Source of the DNA: Alistipes sp.
GTDB lineage: Bacteria > Bacteroidota > Bacteroidia > Bacteroidales > Rikenellaceae
Length of the DNA: 34,833 bases
Reading direction: 5' to 3'
Assembly (NCBI GenBank): GCA_017647025.1
Contig: JAGCLL010000083.1
Coordinates: forward strand, 1 to 34,833
Shown here: positions 23,751-32,323 of the stretch, in pieces
Layout of the letters: every line of letters begins with the position of its first letter
Position numbering within the stretch: the first letter of the stretch is position 1
Program-made: the position numbers and the translations under genes
The notes under the pieces: generated by a model
Told to the model about the DNA's origin: nothing
Database searches by the model: none
The model's input: only the letters and a program-made list of their open reading frames with translations

Positions 23751-25448
23751 TTAGTTGTTTGCCTTTTGGTATCCGTCACGACTTGCGCCCCAAAGCGACA
23801 AGAATATCAAGATACCCACTACTGCCATAGCGATAACGCCAATAAATACATAGTTCCAACCATAGTGGTCAGCCAACCAACCAATTCCAAATCCCGAAAC
23901 TGCGGTCGAGAGGTAGCCGAAGATACCAACCAAACCATTTGCAGTTGCGGCAGCCTTCTTTGTTGCCTGATTTGAGGCTGCGATGCCAATCAGTGCCTGT
24001 GGGCCATATATAAAGAAGCCCGCCATTGCCAACACGCCAATCAATGCCCAGTCGGGAGCCATTCCGGGGTTGAGGTAGAAGAGGTAGAATGCACCCATCG
24101 CTACGCCTGCTCCAACCGTACACCACAAGCAGGTGCGGTGTGCACGACCTGCGAAGAATCTATCTGTTACCCAGCCGGCAACGAGTGTGCCAACGATGGC
24201 CATAATCTCGAAGGCGGCAACGGTAATACCCGCCTTACCGTAGGACATACCGCAAGCCTCGGTCAGGAATTTCGGGCCCCAATCGAGTACCGAGAAACGA
24301 ACGACATAGACGAAGAAATTTGCGATAGCCAATCCCCAAATTATAGGGTTTTTGTAGACCATCTTTCGTACATAGGCACGACGAGCCGAGGCATCACCTT
24401 CGTCGTTATCTAACGCTGTTTTTGCGGTTTCCAACTCTGGCAATCCCACCGACTTTGGCGTATCACGAAGGAGTGCAAATAGTCCTACTGCTCCGAACAA
24501 AGCAATTAAACCTGGCAACCAGAATGCCCACTGCCAGGCACCCGTATGCTCGGTGCGTGTAACAATGGCTTGTGTAGCCCTTGCCTGCGCTTTGTCGATA
24601 CCACACTCTTCGGCAATCTCCGAAGTGCTAATCTCTACATTTTCCCTCTTTGCCTTGTCTACAACCTCTTTTACGGCGAAAAATTTCTCGTTAGAGAAGT
24701 TGTAGGTGGTAGTGTCTTGCTTTTCGGGAGAGGCTTTCAAGGTGTAGATAACATCTACCAAATAACCCTCTGCCACCCTCTCTGGCTCGCACACCTTAAT
24801 AACCTTACCAATCGCCTCACTCGACTTCTTGACATCGTCTTTGAAGAGGGTAGTTACATAGTTTCTGGTTATCTTCTCAACATCTTGTTGCGAGTTGCTC
24901 AAATCGCTACCCATATTTGCCATAATAAATCCGCAGAGGATAGCCAGTACACTCGCTCCGATTGAGTGCGAGGTGTTCCATATTGACTGCTTTGTAGCCA
25001 ACTCGTGCGGTGGAATCCAGTGCGACAGGAGTCGTGCGCAAGGAGGGTATCCACTACCTTGGAAGATGTTGTTTAGCATCAACAAAATCGCAAAAGCAAC
25101 AATCAGGATGTGTGGTGCTTTGCCAATTTCGACGCCGAGGATGTGGGGCATAAAACCGAATGCGAGGCTCGCCAAGGCGCAGAGCGCAAGTCCTATCGAC
25201 ATATGATAGCGAGCATTCATACGGTCTGCCAAGATGCCGTTGAAGTAGCGTGAGAAGCCATATACTAATCCCACGACGGTCATCACGATACCAAACGAGG
25301 TATTCGAGATACCGTACTCGGCTGCCAAACCCGGCATTGCGAACGAGAAGTTCTTACGAACAAAGTAGAAGAAGGCGTAACCAAGCATCGTTACGATGAT
25401 GGTGCGCCACTGCCATATTGCAAATCTCTTCTGTGTTTGGGTGTCCAT
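23751..25448 (-). CDS. MFS organophosphate:phosphate antiporter, GlpT/UhpT-like, with extra periplasmic domain
   Basis: 565 residues, about twelve membrane segments. Family marks of the OPA branch: YAFFYFVRKNFSFAMPGL in segment 1, FQGSGYPPCARLLSHW (GlpT has QGMGWPPCGR), and LLRDTPKSVGLPE after segment 6. GlpT-type proteins exchange glycerol 3-phosphate or hexose phosphate for inorganic phosphate across the inner membrane. It is over 100 residues longer than GlpT. The excess is a hydrophilic insert at residues about 181-303 between segments 5 and 6, a loop that faces the periplasm in GlpT. A HAD-IIA phosphatase gene lies 42 bp upstream in the same transcript, consistent with uptake then dephosphorylation. 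The actual substrate is not determined. Confidence 0.88.
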   Translation of the reverse strand: MDTQTQKRFAIWQWRTIIVTMLGYAFFYFVRKNFSFAMPGLAAEYGISNTSFGIVMTVVGLVYGFSRYFNGILADRMNARYHMSIGLALCALASLAFGFMPHILGVEIGKAPHILIVAFAILLMLNNIFQGSGYPPCARLLSHWIPPHELATKQSIWNTSHSIGASVLAILCGFIMANMGSDLSNSQQDVEKITRNYVTTLFKDDVKKSSEAIGKVIKVCEPERVAEGYLVDVIYTLKASPEKQDTTTYNFSNEKFFAVKEVVDKAKRENVEISTSEIAEECGIDKAQARATQAIVTRTEHTGAWQWAFWLPGLIALFGAVGLFALLRDTPKSVGLPELETAKTALDNDEGDASARRAYVRKMVYKNPIIWGLAIANFFVYVVRFSVLDWGPKFLTEACGMSYGKAGITVAAFEIMAIVGTLVAGWVTDRFFAGRAHRTCLWCTVGAGVAMGAFYLFYLNPGMAPDWALIGVLAMAGFFIYGPQALIGIAASNQATKKAAATANGLVGIFGYLSTAVSGFGIGWLADHYGWNYVFIGVIAMAVVGILIFLSLWGASRDGYQKANN

Positions 25449-25462
25449 AGTTTGTTATCAGT

Positions 25463-25483
25463 TTTCCGCTTTCCGCTTTCCGT
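25463..25483 (-). repeat. Three 7-bp repeats in the HAD-antiporter gap
   Basis: TTTCCGC, TTTCCGC, TTTCCGT on the plus strand, 15-35 nt before the antiporter start on its own (minus) strand. There it reads as a purine-rich GGAAAGC repeat, so a change in copy number would alter the distance between the phosphatase stop and the antiporter start. Confidence 0.6.
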
Positions 25484-25490
25484 TTTTCGT

Positions 25491-26360
25491 TTATTTAAGC
25501 CCGTGAGCCTCCTTGATGAGTTCACCCAACACCTCGATGCTGTCGCAAACCAAGTGTGGCTGCTTTGGTGCAGCGTCGCACACTTCGAGTGTTGTTTCGC
25601 CCGAAAGCACCAATACGCCAAATGCGCCTGCATTGTGTGCCATCTCGATGTCGGTGTAGATGCGGTCGCCCACCATTGCCACCTCGTCAGCCTCGTAGCC
25701 GAAGCGACCGAGGATACCCGACAACATATTTGGGTCTGGCTTGCCAAGGGTAATATCTGGACGACGACCAGTGGCGTGAGCGATACATTCAGCAATAGAG
25801 CCACAATCTACCAACACTACTGGTTGGTCGGTAGGGCAAACACGGTCGGGGTTGGTTGCGATGTAAGGCACATTTTGCGAAGCCCACCACGCCGCACGGC
25901 AGAGGCGGTTGTACTGCAAAGTCTTGTCGAAGGCAACAACCACTACATCTGGCACATCGTCAGCCGAATCCTCGGTTGAGATGAATCCTGCATTCTCGAA
26001 CTCGGCAATCATCGAAGGGGTGCCGAGCAAGAAGAGGCGTTTAGCCTCTGGGTAGTGAGTCTTGATGTAGTCAATAGTGGCAATCGAGGTGGTATACATC
26101 TCCTCACGAGTAGCCTCGATACCCAACTTTGCCAACTTTGCGAGGTAGTCCGAGATGCCCGCTGATGGGTTGTTTGTGAGGAATGAATAGTTCACGCCCA
26201 TCTCCTTCACACCAGAGAGGAATGCCTTGGTGTACGGGAAGAGGGTTGCACCCAAATAGATTGTGCCGTCCATATCGAGGGCAACATGCTTCAATTTGCG
26301 CAAACGCTCCATTAACTCATCGTAAGAGTAGATTGAGCGATACTTGTTAAATTCTGCCAT
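25491..26360 (-). CDS. HAD-IIA family phosphatase (NagD/PNPase-like)
   Basis: 289 residues. A cytosolic HAD phosphatase with nucleophile motif ALDMDGTIYLG (Asp29, Asp31), motif II FLTNNPSAG, a C2A cap with LFLLGTPSMIAEFENAGF and VVVAFDKTLQYNRL, the Lys of motif III in LGKPDPNMLSGIL and the metal motif MVGDRIYTDIEMAHNAG. This is the full HAD-IIA pattern (NagD, phosphoglycolate and 4-nitrophenyl phosphatases). Substrate specificity is not readable. A strong promoter lies 55 nt upstream and the GlpT-like antiporter follows, so a glycerol phosphate or sugar phosphate substrate is a sensible hypothesis. Confidence 0.92.
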   Translation of the reverse strand: MAEFNKYRSIYSYDELMERLRKLKHVALDMDGTIYLGATLFPYTKAFLSGVKEMGVNYSFLTNNPSAGISDYLAKLAKLGIEATREEMYTTSIATIDYIKTHYPEAKRLFLLGTPSMIAEFENAGFISTEDSADDVPDVVVVAFDKTLQYNRLCRAAWWASQNVPYIATNPDRVCPTDQPVVLVDCGSIAECIAHATGRRPDITLGKPDPNMLSGILGRFGYEADEVAMVGDRIYTDIEMAHNAGAFGVLVLSGETTLEVCDAAPKQPHLVCDSIEVLGELIKEAHGLK

Positions 26361-26415
26361 AAGTATGTGATTTATTTGATTATTGTTGATTTCCCCTTTT
26401 GGTTTTTTTATCGAA

Positions 26416-26447
26416 CAAAGGTAAGCCTTTTTTCGCTATTTATCAAA
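26416..26447 (-). promoter_or_regulatory. Promoter of the HAD-antiporter-nitroreductase operon
   Basis: Minus-strand TTTG (26447-26444), 20-nt spacer, TACCTTTG (26423-26416). A near-perfect Bacteroidota promoter; leader to ATG about 50 nt. Confidence 0.75.
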
Positions 26448-26481
26448 AAATTGAGAAGGTTTGCAAAGCAAAAACCAAATT

Positions 26482-26522
26482 AAAACAAAAAGCGGCTGTC
26501 GCAACTCGAAGTTACAACAGCC
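26482..26522 (-). terminator. Terminator of the Nudix-porX transcript
   Basis: A 13-bp minus-strand stem (26510-26522 with 26494-26506, two G-U pairs, loop TCG) followed by GCTTTTTGTTTT. It lies 23 nt after the porX stop. Confidence 0.85.
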
Positions 26523-26545
26523 ACATTTCTCGTCGGCTCCGACTC

Positions 26546-28093
26546 TTATCTCTTTGGTTGCAACACGATATACGGTACAATCATCTCCTCCATCGAGATA
26601 CCTCCGTGTTGGAATGTATCACGATAGTAGCGGATGTGGCGATTGGCGTCGTTGTTGTAGACCAAGAAGTCGTTGTTGTAGGCAAAAATATAACTCGAAG
26701 TGAGGTTTGATGCAGGGAGTTGCACCTCCTCTGGGCGGGTAACCTCGAATACCTCCTTGCGGTTGTAGGCGAGGTTGCGACCAGTCTTGTAGCGCAGGTT
26801 TGCCGATGTTTCACGGTCGCCCGTAACCTTCACAGGGTTATCCACACGCACCGTTCCGTGGTCGGAGGTTATCACTACCGTATGACCACGCTCCGAGAGC
26901 AATTTAAGCAGTGTGAACAACTCCGAATGTTCAAACCACGAGCGAGTGAGTGAACGGAACGAAGCATCATCCTCGGTGAGTTGGCGGATAATCTCGGTCT
27001 CGGTACGAGCGTGCGAGAGAATATCCAAAAAGTTGTATACAATAACCGAGAAATCGGCATCGTAGATGCGTTGTATATTGTCAATCAACTTTCTGCCCGC
27101 CTCTGGGCGTACAAGTTTGTCGAATGACCACTTGTAGCGCTTGCCCGACTGTGCAATTTGGCGAGCAAGGAACTCCTCCTCGTATTGGTTTTTACCACCC
27201 TCTTCGTTGTCGTTGAGCCACTTGTTAGGCATCAACTTATCTATCGCCAACGGCATCAATCCCGCAAAGATAGAGTTTCGGGCGTACTGCGTAGCGGTTG
27301 GTAGAATCGAGCAGTAGAAGTCGTCTGTCGCAATGTCGAAGTAGCCACGCAACATACCGCTGATGGTGCGCCACTGGTCGTAGCGGAAATTGTCTATAAG
27401 CAATAGGGTGGTTTTACTATGGTTATCTACAACCGGGAAAACCTTGTTGCGCATAAGTGTATGCGACATCACGGGTGTAGCCTCATCACGAGAGTTTATC
27501 CACTCCTTGTAGTTGTTGCAGACAAAGCGTGAAAAGAGTCGATTGGCCTCGACCTTCTGATACTGCAAAATCTCACGGATGGAGCCATCACCTCCAACCA
27601 ACTCTATATCCCAATTAACGAGTTTGCGGTATATTGAACTCCACTGCTGGAAGGTTGAGGCATTCTGCATCGCCACCGCAATACGACCAAACTCGGCACG
27701 ATAGTCGGCGGTGGTCTGCTCGGTTACGAGTTGCTGCGAGTGGACATGCTTTTTTATGAGTGGCAACATCTGCGAAGGGTGTACGGGCTTAACGATGTAG
27801 TCGGCAATTTTTGAGCCTATCGCCTTATCCATAATATCCTCCTCCTCGCTCTTGGTAACCATAATTACGGGCGTGGTAGGGCGGACATCTTTGATGAGTG
27901 GCAGGGTTTCGAGTCCTGTCATTCCCGGCATCATCTCGTCGAGAATAATCACATCGTAAGCCACCTCCGCAGCCATATCTATTGCGTCGTAGCCATTGTT
28001 GCAGGTATCCACCTCGTACCCCTTCGATTGAAGGAGCAAGATGTGAGGTTTTAGCAACTCTATTTCATCGTCTACCCAAAGAATTTTAACCAT
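26546..28093 (-). CDS. porX: PorX-type response regulator with PglZ domain
   Basis: 515 residues, the length of Porphyromonas PorX. The N-terminal receiver domain has the acidic pair Asp8-Asp9, phospho-acceptor Asp52 (VIILDEMMPGMTG), Thr80 and Lys81 (MVTKSEEED). A helical middle follows, then a PglZ/alkaline-phosphatase-like domain with metal-ligand motifs LLLIDNFRYDQW, SILPTATQYARNSIFAGL, VITSDHGTVRV and the late FQHGGISMEEMIVPY. In species with type IX secretion, PorX works with PorY and SigP to control secretion genes, and its PglZ domain has phosphodiesterase activity on oligonucleotides (established for the family). No type IX component is in this window. It lies 3 bp after a Nudix gene in one transcript. 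Confidence 0.93.
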   Translation of the reverse strand: MVKILWVDDEIELLKPHILLLQSKGYEVDTCNNGYDAIDMAAEVAYDVIILDEMMPGMTGLETLPLIKDVRPTTPVIMVTKSEEEDIMDKAIGSKIADYIVKPVHPSQMLPLIKKHVHSQQLVTEQTTADYRAEFGRIAVAMQNASTFQQWSSIYRKLVNWDIELVGGDGSIREILQYQKVEANRLFSRFVCNNYKEWINSRDEATPVMSHTLMRNKVFPVVDNHSKTTLLLIDNFRYDQWRTISGMLRGYFDIATDDFYCSILPTATQYARNSIFAGLMPLAIDKLMPNKWLNDNEEGGKNQYEEEFLARQIAQSGKRYKWSFDKLVRPEAGRKLIDNIQRIYDADFSVIVYNFLDILSHARTETEIIRQLTEDDASFRSLTRSWFEHSELFTLLKLLSERGHTVVITSDHGTVRVDNPVKVTGDRETSANLRYKTGRNLAYNRKEVFEVTRPEEVQLPASNLTSSYIFAYNNDFLVYNNDANRHIRYYRDTFQHGGISMEEMIVPYIVLQPKR

Positions 28094-28096
28094 AAT

Positions 28097-28687
28097 TTAC
28101 CTCCCTTTTGCTGCGAAAACATTGCGTATTGTGGGGTATGTAGTACGCAAATTCTCCTCCACCTCATTGGGTGAGCACCACTTGGCTTGGAGAATATCCT
28201 CCTCGGCTTGCGGTTTGGTTTGGCAGTGGTCTGCCTTCATCTCGAACCACGCCGTGCGCTTCAACTCCCACACTCCATAAACGCCGTAGGCGTGGAATGT
28301 ATTGCACAAAAATCGAACAATTTTTGCCCCTTTGACACCGGTCTCCTCTGCAACCTCTCTCACAGCACACACCTCGTCGCTCTCGCCCGCATCGACATGC
28401 CCTTTTGGCAAATCCCAGCGACGATAGCAGAATATCATAAGGGTTTCTCCTTGTTCGTTCTCTACCAAACCTCCTGCTGCCTCAATATACTTGAACTCCG
28501 CAAAGAACTGCTCCTTTATAGCGTCGATTGCTCGGTCGCAAACCTCGATGGTGTTGTATGTTTCGAAAAATTTGAGTACATTCGCAATCGAAAGGTATGC
28601 CGAAGGTAGACGATAAGCCCCCTCAACACCACTCGGAGTGTCGGTGAGAATGAGCAACTTATCGGTAAAAAATATATCTGTACGCAT
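28097..28687 (-). CDS. Nudix hydrolase
   Basis: 196 residues from ATG 28687. A complete Nudix box (G-x5-E-x7-R-E-x2-E-E-x-G) sits at GHVDAGESDEVCAVREVAEE. An N-terminal domain of about 80 residues precedes it, and the cap ITKMRTDIFF-like upstream codons are excluded. A longer frame opens at TTG 28714, but that TTG lies inside the promoter -7 box, so I reject it. The fold hydrolyses a nucleoside diphosphate linked to another group; the substrate is unknown. Being co-transcribed with PorX, whose phosphodiesterase domain acts on oligonucleotides, suggests a nucleotide-related function (inference). The S9 peptidase gene diverges 48 bp away. Confidence 0.9.
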   Translation of the reverse strand: MRTDIFFTDKLLILTDTPSGVEGAYRLPSAYLSIANVLKFFETYNTIEVCDRAIDAIKEQFFAEFKYIEAAGGLVENEQGETLMIFCYRRWDLPKGHVDAGESDEVCAVREVAEETGVKGAKIVRFLCNTFHAYGVYGVWELKRTAWFEMKADHCQTKPQAEEDILQAKWCSPNEVEENLRTTYPTIRNVFAAKGR

Positions 28688-28711
28688 CTTCGTTATCGAT
28701 TTTATGGGATA

Positions 28712-28719
28712 CAAAGATA
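28712..28719 (-). promoter_or_regulatory. -7 box for the Nudix-porX transcript
   Basis: Minus-strand TATCTTTG matches TAnnTTTG and lies 24 nt before the ATG at 28687. No good -33 box; that region would overlap the first codons of the divergent peptidase gene. Confidence 0.6.
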
Positions 28720-28735
28720 GAAAAATTAACTAAAT

Positions 28736-30841
28736 ATGAGTATGAAAAAATCATTTATTGCTATGGCATTTTCACTTTTAGGCTTCGTTGGGTGCAATAC
28801 AGCCCCTGCACCACTCGAAATTGACAACGCACTTTCGGCCGAGGAGATTGCCGCTGCACGCCTTACCCCTGAGGTGATGTGGAAGATGAGTCGCATAGGC
28901 TCGCACGCACTTTCGCCCGATGGCGAGACTCTGCTCTACACCCTTACTCGCTACAATATGGCGGAGAATCGTGGTATCTCGGTAATTGTAAGCCGTAACC
29001 TTACCACAGGTGAGGAGGTGGAGTTGACCGACCTCTCGGCAACTTCGGTATCGCCCGTATGGAGTGCTGACGGAAAGGATATTTGGTTTGCCACTACTCG
29101 CAGCGGCGATATGCAGTTGTGGAAGATGCAAGCCGATGGCTCGCAACCCAAGCAGGTGTCGAATATCGAGGGTGGTATCGAGGGTTTTGGTATCTCGCCA
29201 GACGAGAAGCACATCTACTACACCAAATTTGTCCACGCCAAAGATGTAAATTCGGCAGATCTTTACGATGATATGGCGAAATCGAAGGCTCGTATCTACG
29301 ACGATTTGATGGTGCGCCACTGGGACTATTGGGATAAAGGAGAGTATCTTCACATCTTCGTTGCCGAGTTGTTGGCAAATGGCGTAGGCGAGGGTGTCGA
29401 TATAATCGGCAAAAATTCGGCTTGGGATGCTCCACTTGCTCCATACTTCGACCACGCAGAGATTGCGTGGAGTCCTGACGGGGAGCAACTTGCCTACACT
29501 TGTAAGCCTTTGACCGGTACGGAGTATGCTGTATCAACCGACTCGGACATCTTTATCTACGATGTTGTAGGCGGACAGACACTTCTTTTGACAAAAGGTC
29601 GCAAAGAGTTTGCCTTTGAGGGTTACGATAAGTACCCTGTATGGTCGCCGAGTGGAGATAAAATCGCTTGGTGTTCGCAGGAGCGCCCAGGCAACGAGGC
29701 GGATAAGGCTCGACTTATGGTCGATGGCTCGGAGTGTATAAAATACTTGACCAAGAGTTTCGATTATAACGCTTCGAATGTGGTATGGGCAGACGATAAT
29801 ACAATCTACTTTATCGCTCCAATCGAGGCTACGCACCAGATTTGTCGTGTTAAGGCTGATGGAACAGGCGAGGTTGAGGTTATCACCAAGGGCGACCATG
29901 ACATAAACTCATTTGAGATTAGAGGCGGTCGTTGTGTCGGCTCGGTGATGACTATCTCGATGGCTCCTGAACTCTTTGAGTTCGATTTGACAAACGGAGC
30001 GATGACAAAAATTACCTCTGTAAATGATTTTGTATACAACAATATCAAGATGGGCGAGGTGCAGAAGCGTTGGGTTAAGACTACCGATGGCAAGCAGATG
30101 CTCGTGTGGGTTATTCTTCCGCCAGATTTCGATGCAACTAAAAAATATCCTACCTTGCTCTACTGCCAGGGTGGTCCGCAGAGTGTTGTATCGCAATTTT
30201 GGAGTTACCGCTGGAACTTCCAGTTGATGGCTGCGCAAGGCTATGTTGTAGTTGCACCTAATCGCCGAGGTCTGCCTTCGTTTGGACAGGAGTGGCTCGA
30301 CCAGATTTCGGGCGACTATTCAGGACAAAATATCCGTGATTACCTCGCTGCAATAGACGATGTTGCAAAGGAGAAGTGGTGCGACAAGGAGCATTTGGGC
30401 TGCGTTGGAGCGTCGTATGGCGGATATTCTGCCTTCTATCTTGCTGGTCATCACCAGAAACGCTTTAAGGCATTTATTGCCCACTGCGGAATCTTTAGCT
30501 TCGAGTCTATGTATGGCGAGACCGAGGAGTTGTTCTTCCTCAATAATGACTATGGTGGTGCTTACTGGGATAAGAGGAACAAGACCGCAATGCGCTCATA
30601 CGCCAACTCGCCACACAAGGCTGTGGATAAGTGGGATACACCAATTTTGATTATCACGGGTGAGCGTGATTACCGCATACCTTATACGCAGTCGCTCCAA
30701 GCCTTCACTGCGGCTCGTGCGCAAGGTATTCCTGCTCGCTTGGTATCGTTCGAGAATGAGGCACATCAGGTATTCAAACCACAGAACTCTATCGTCTGGA
30801 ATAGAGAGTTCTTCGGGTGGTTAGATAAGTATTTGAAATAG
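28736..30841 (+). CDS. S9 family serine peptidase, lipoprotein (dipeptidyl/acylaminoacyl peptidase type)
   Basis: 701 residues. A lipoprotein signal with lipobox GFVGC (Cys20; Cys18 if the second Met at 28742 is used). No acidic run follows the Cys, so periplasmic rather than surface location is favoured. Residues about 45-430 have the repeated SPDG and WSPDG patterns of the S9 beta-propeller. The catalytic alpha/beta hydrolase domain has nucleophile Ser560 in GASYGGYS, Asp645 in TGERDYRIPY and His677 in NEAHQVF. The NGVGEGVDIIG to FDHAEIAWSPDG segment is propeller. These enzymes trim short peptides taken up from the environment. A 16-bp hairpin terminator follows directly; the convergent symporter gene shares it. 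Confidence 0.93.
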   Translation: MSMKKSFIAMAFSLLGFVGCNTAPAPLEIDNALSAEEIAAARLTPEVMWKMSRIGSHALSPDGETLLYTLTRYNMAENRGISVIVSRNLTTGEEVELTDLSATSVSPVWSADGKDIWFATTRSGDMQLWKMQADGSQPKQVSNIEGGIEGFGISPDEKHIYYTKFVHAKDVNSADLYDDMAKSKARIYDDLMVRHWDYWDKGEYLHIFVAELLANGVGEGVDIIGKNSAWDAPLAPYFDHAEIAWSPDGEQLAYTCKPLTGTEYAVSTDSDIFIYDVVGGQTLLLTKGRKEFAFEGYDKYPVWSPSGDKIAWCSQERPGNEADKARLMVDGSECIKYLTKSFDYNASNVVWADDNTIYFIAPIEATHQICRVKADGTGEVEVITKGDHDINSFEIRGGRCVGSVMTISMAPELFEFDLTNGAMTKITSVNDFVYNNIKMGEVQKRWVKTTDGKQMLVWVILPPDFDATKKYPTLLYCQGGPQSVVSQFWSYRWNFQLMAAQGYVVVAPNRRGLPSFGQEWLDQISGDYSGQNIRDYLAAIDDVAKEKWCDKEHLGCVGASYGGYSAFYLAGHHQKRFKAFIAHCGIFSFESMYGETEELFFLNNDYGGAYWDKRNKTAMRSYANSPHKAVDKWDTPILIITGERDYRIPYTQSLQAFTAARAQGIPARLVSFENEAHQVFKPQNSIVWNREFFGWLDKYLK

Positions 30842-30875
30842 AATATGGGGCGGAGAAAACCGCCCCATATTCTAT
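30838..30875. terminator. 16-bp perfect hairpin, bidirectional terminator
   Basis: Arms 30838-30853 and 30860-30875 with loop AGAAAA. It contains the stop codons of both convergent genes (TAG 30839-30841 plus, TAG 30874-30872 minus). A GC-rich core (GGGGCGG/CCGCCCC) gives high stability. Confidence 0.85.
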
Positions 30876-32317
30876 CTTCTATGAGATACTACAAGTAGAC
30901 CTATCATCGTTACACCTGCATTGACCAGTAGGATTTCAAAGCCAAATTCGTAGCCATTCAACAACCACTCGGAGTTGAGGTCGAGTAGTAGCGACAATAG
31001 AGGTGCCAACACCACAACAATAGGTACAAACCTATCTCGCACCGCCCGCTTGGAGATAATTCCAAAGGCGAACATTCCGAGTAGAGGGCCATAGGTGTAA
31101 CTTGCCAGACGATAGAACATATTTATAGCGCTATCGTTGCTCCATCGCTCGAAGGCGAATATAAGCCCCATCAGCAATACCGCAATTGCTATATGCACCC
31201 ATTTGCGCACCTTGGTAAGTTTCTCCTCGGTGTAGGCGCTCTCGCCACCGAGAATATCCATTGTAAAGGATGTGGTAAGCGAAGTCAGCGCACTTCCCGT
31301 AGTCGAAAATGTTGCCGAGATTATGCCCAAAACCAAGAGTACTGACAACGCCATTGGCACACCCTCTTGGCTCGCAACAAAGGCAAAGACATCGTCGGCT
31401 TTGGCAACGCTCAGATTGCACTCCACAAGGTAGAGGTGCAACATCGCTCCCAAAACCAACATCAGCGCAATAACTCCCACCTGCAAAACTGAGGATAGCA
31501 CCATATTGCGTTGTGCCGAGCGTTGAGTACGACTACTCAGGGCTCTCTGCATCATATCTTGGTCGAGTCCAGTATTCGCCACAATTAGGAATATGCCCGA
31601 GATGAACATCTTCCAGAAGTGGCGGCTATCTCTCACATCATCAAAGAAAAAAATCTGCGTAAAACCCCTCTCCGAGGCCTGTGCCATAGCCTCGCCAAAC
31701 GATAAATCGAGCGAGCGAAGCACAAAGAATATGGCAAGCACAATACAGCCCACCATACAGAGGGTTTTCAGCACATCCGTCCATACAACCGATGCTACAC
31801 CACCCCTATGGGTGTAGAGCCACACCAAAAAGATAAATAGCCCTGCCGTAACAAAGAATGGCACTCCAAGTGTGTTGCACAAGAGTTGTTGTACCACAAT
31901 GCAAATCACAAATGCTCGCAACGAGGCACTAAGCACCTTCGATACAAAGAAAATCCACGCTCCCGAGCGGTGGCTACTTACGCCAAAACGACGGTCGAGA
32001 TACTCGTACAACGAGGTTACATTCAGGCGATAGAATAGCGGAATAAGGAGGTAGGCAATAATAGTATATCCTACCACCACACCGAACATAAATTGCAGAT
32101 AGGAGAATGATGAAATGGCTACCGAGCCAGGCAACGAGATAAGCGAAATGCCAGAAATTGGAGCACCAACCAGAGCCAACCCCACCACCAAAGCCGACTG
32201 CGAACGCCCACCCTTGAAGAAGGTGGCGTTGGTGGCGTTGGTGCTCGATCTCCTCGCCACAGCAAAGAGTAGCAAGAGATAGAGAGCAATGGTTAGAAGG
32301 GTTAGTATCGGAGTCAT
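30872..32317 (-). CDS. Sodium:solute symporter (SSS family)
   Basis: 481 residues, about thirteen membrane segments. SSS features: N-terminal ATFFKGGRSQSALVVGLALVGAPISGISLISLPG (the unwound first helix region), SYLQFMFGVVVGYTIIAY, the LNVTSLYEYLDRRFG signature after segment 3, and GLDQDMMQRALSSRTQRSAQRN in the middle. It uses the Na+ gradient to import a small solute across the inner membrane; solute unknown. It starts 6 bp after the aminotransferase stop, so the two form one transcript, which hints at an amino acid or amine as substrate (inference). Confidence 0.92.
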   Translation of the reverse strand: MTPILTLLTIALYLLLLFAVARRSSTNATNATFFKGGRSQSALVVGLALVGAPISGISLISLPGSVAISSFSYLQFMFGVVVGYTIIAYLLIPLFYRLNVTSLYEYLDRRFGVSSHRSGAWIFFVSKVLSASLRAFVICIVVQQLLCNTLGVPFFVTAGLFIFLVWLYTHRGGVASVVWTDVLKTLCMVGCIVLAIFFVLRSLDLSFGEAMAQASERGFTQIFFFDDVRDSRHFWKMFISGIFLIVANTGLDQDMMQRALSSRTQRSAQRNMVLSSVLQVGVIALMLVLGAMLHLYLVECNLSVAKADDVFAFVASQEGVPMALSVLLVLGIISATFSTTGSALTSLTTSFTMDILGGESAYTEEKLTKVRKWVHIAIAVLLMGLIFAFERWSNDSAINMFYRLASYTYGPLLGMFAFGIISKRAVRDRFVPIVVVLAPLLSLLLDLNSEWLLNGYEFGFEILLVNAGVTMIGLLVVSHRR

Positions 32318-32323
32318 AGAGTG

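Noticed and set aside
28688-28714. TTG start giving nine extra residues to the Nudix protein
   Set aside because: The TTG is part of the -7 box TATCTTTG; an ATG with a 24-nt leader is available.
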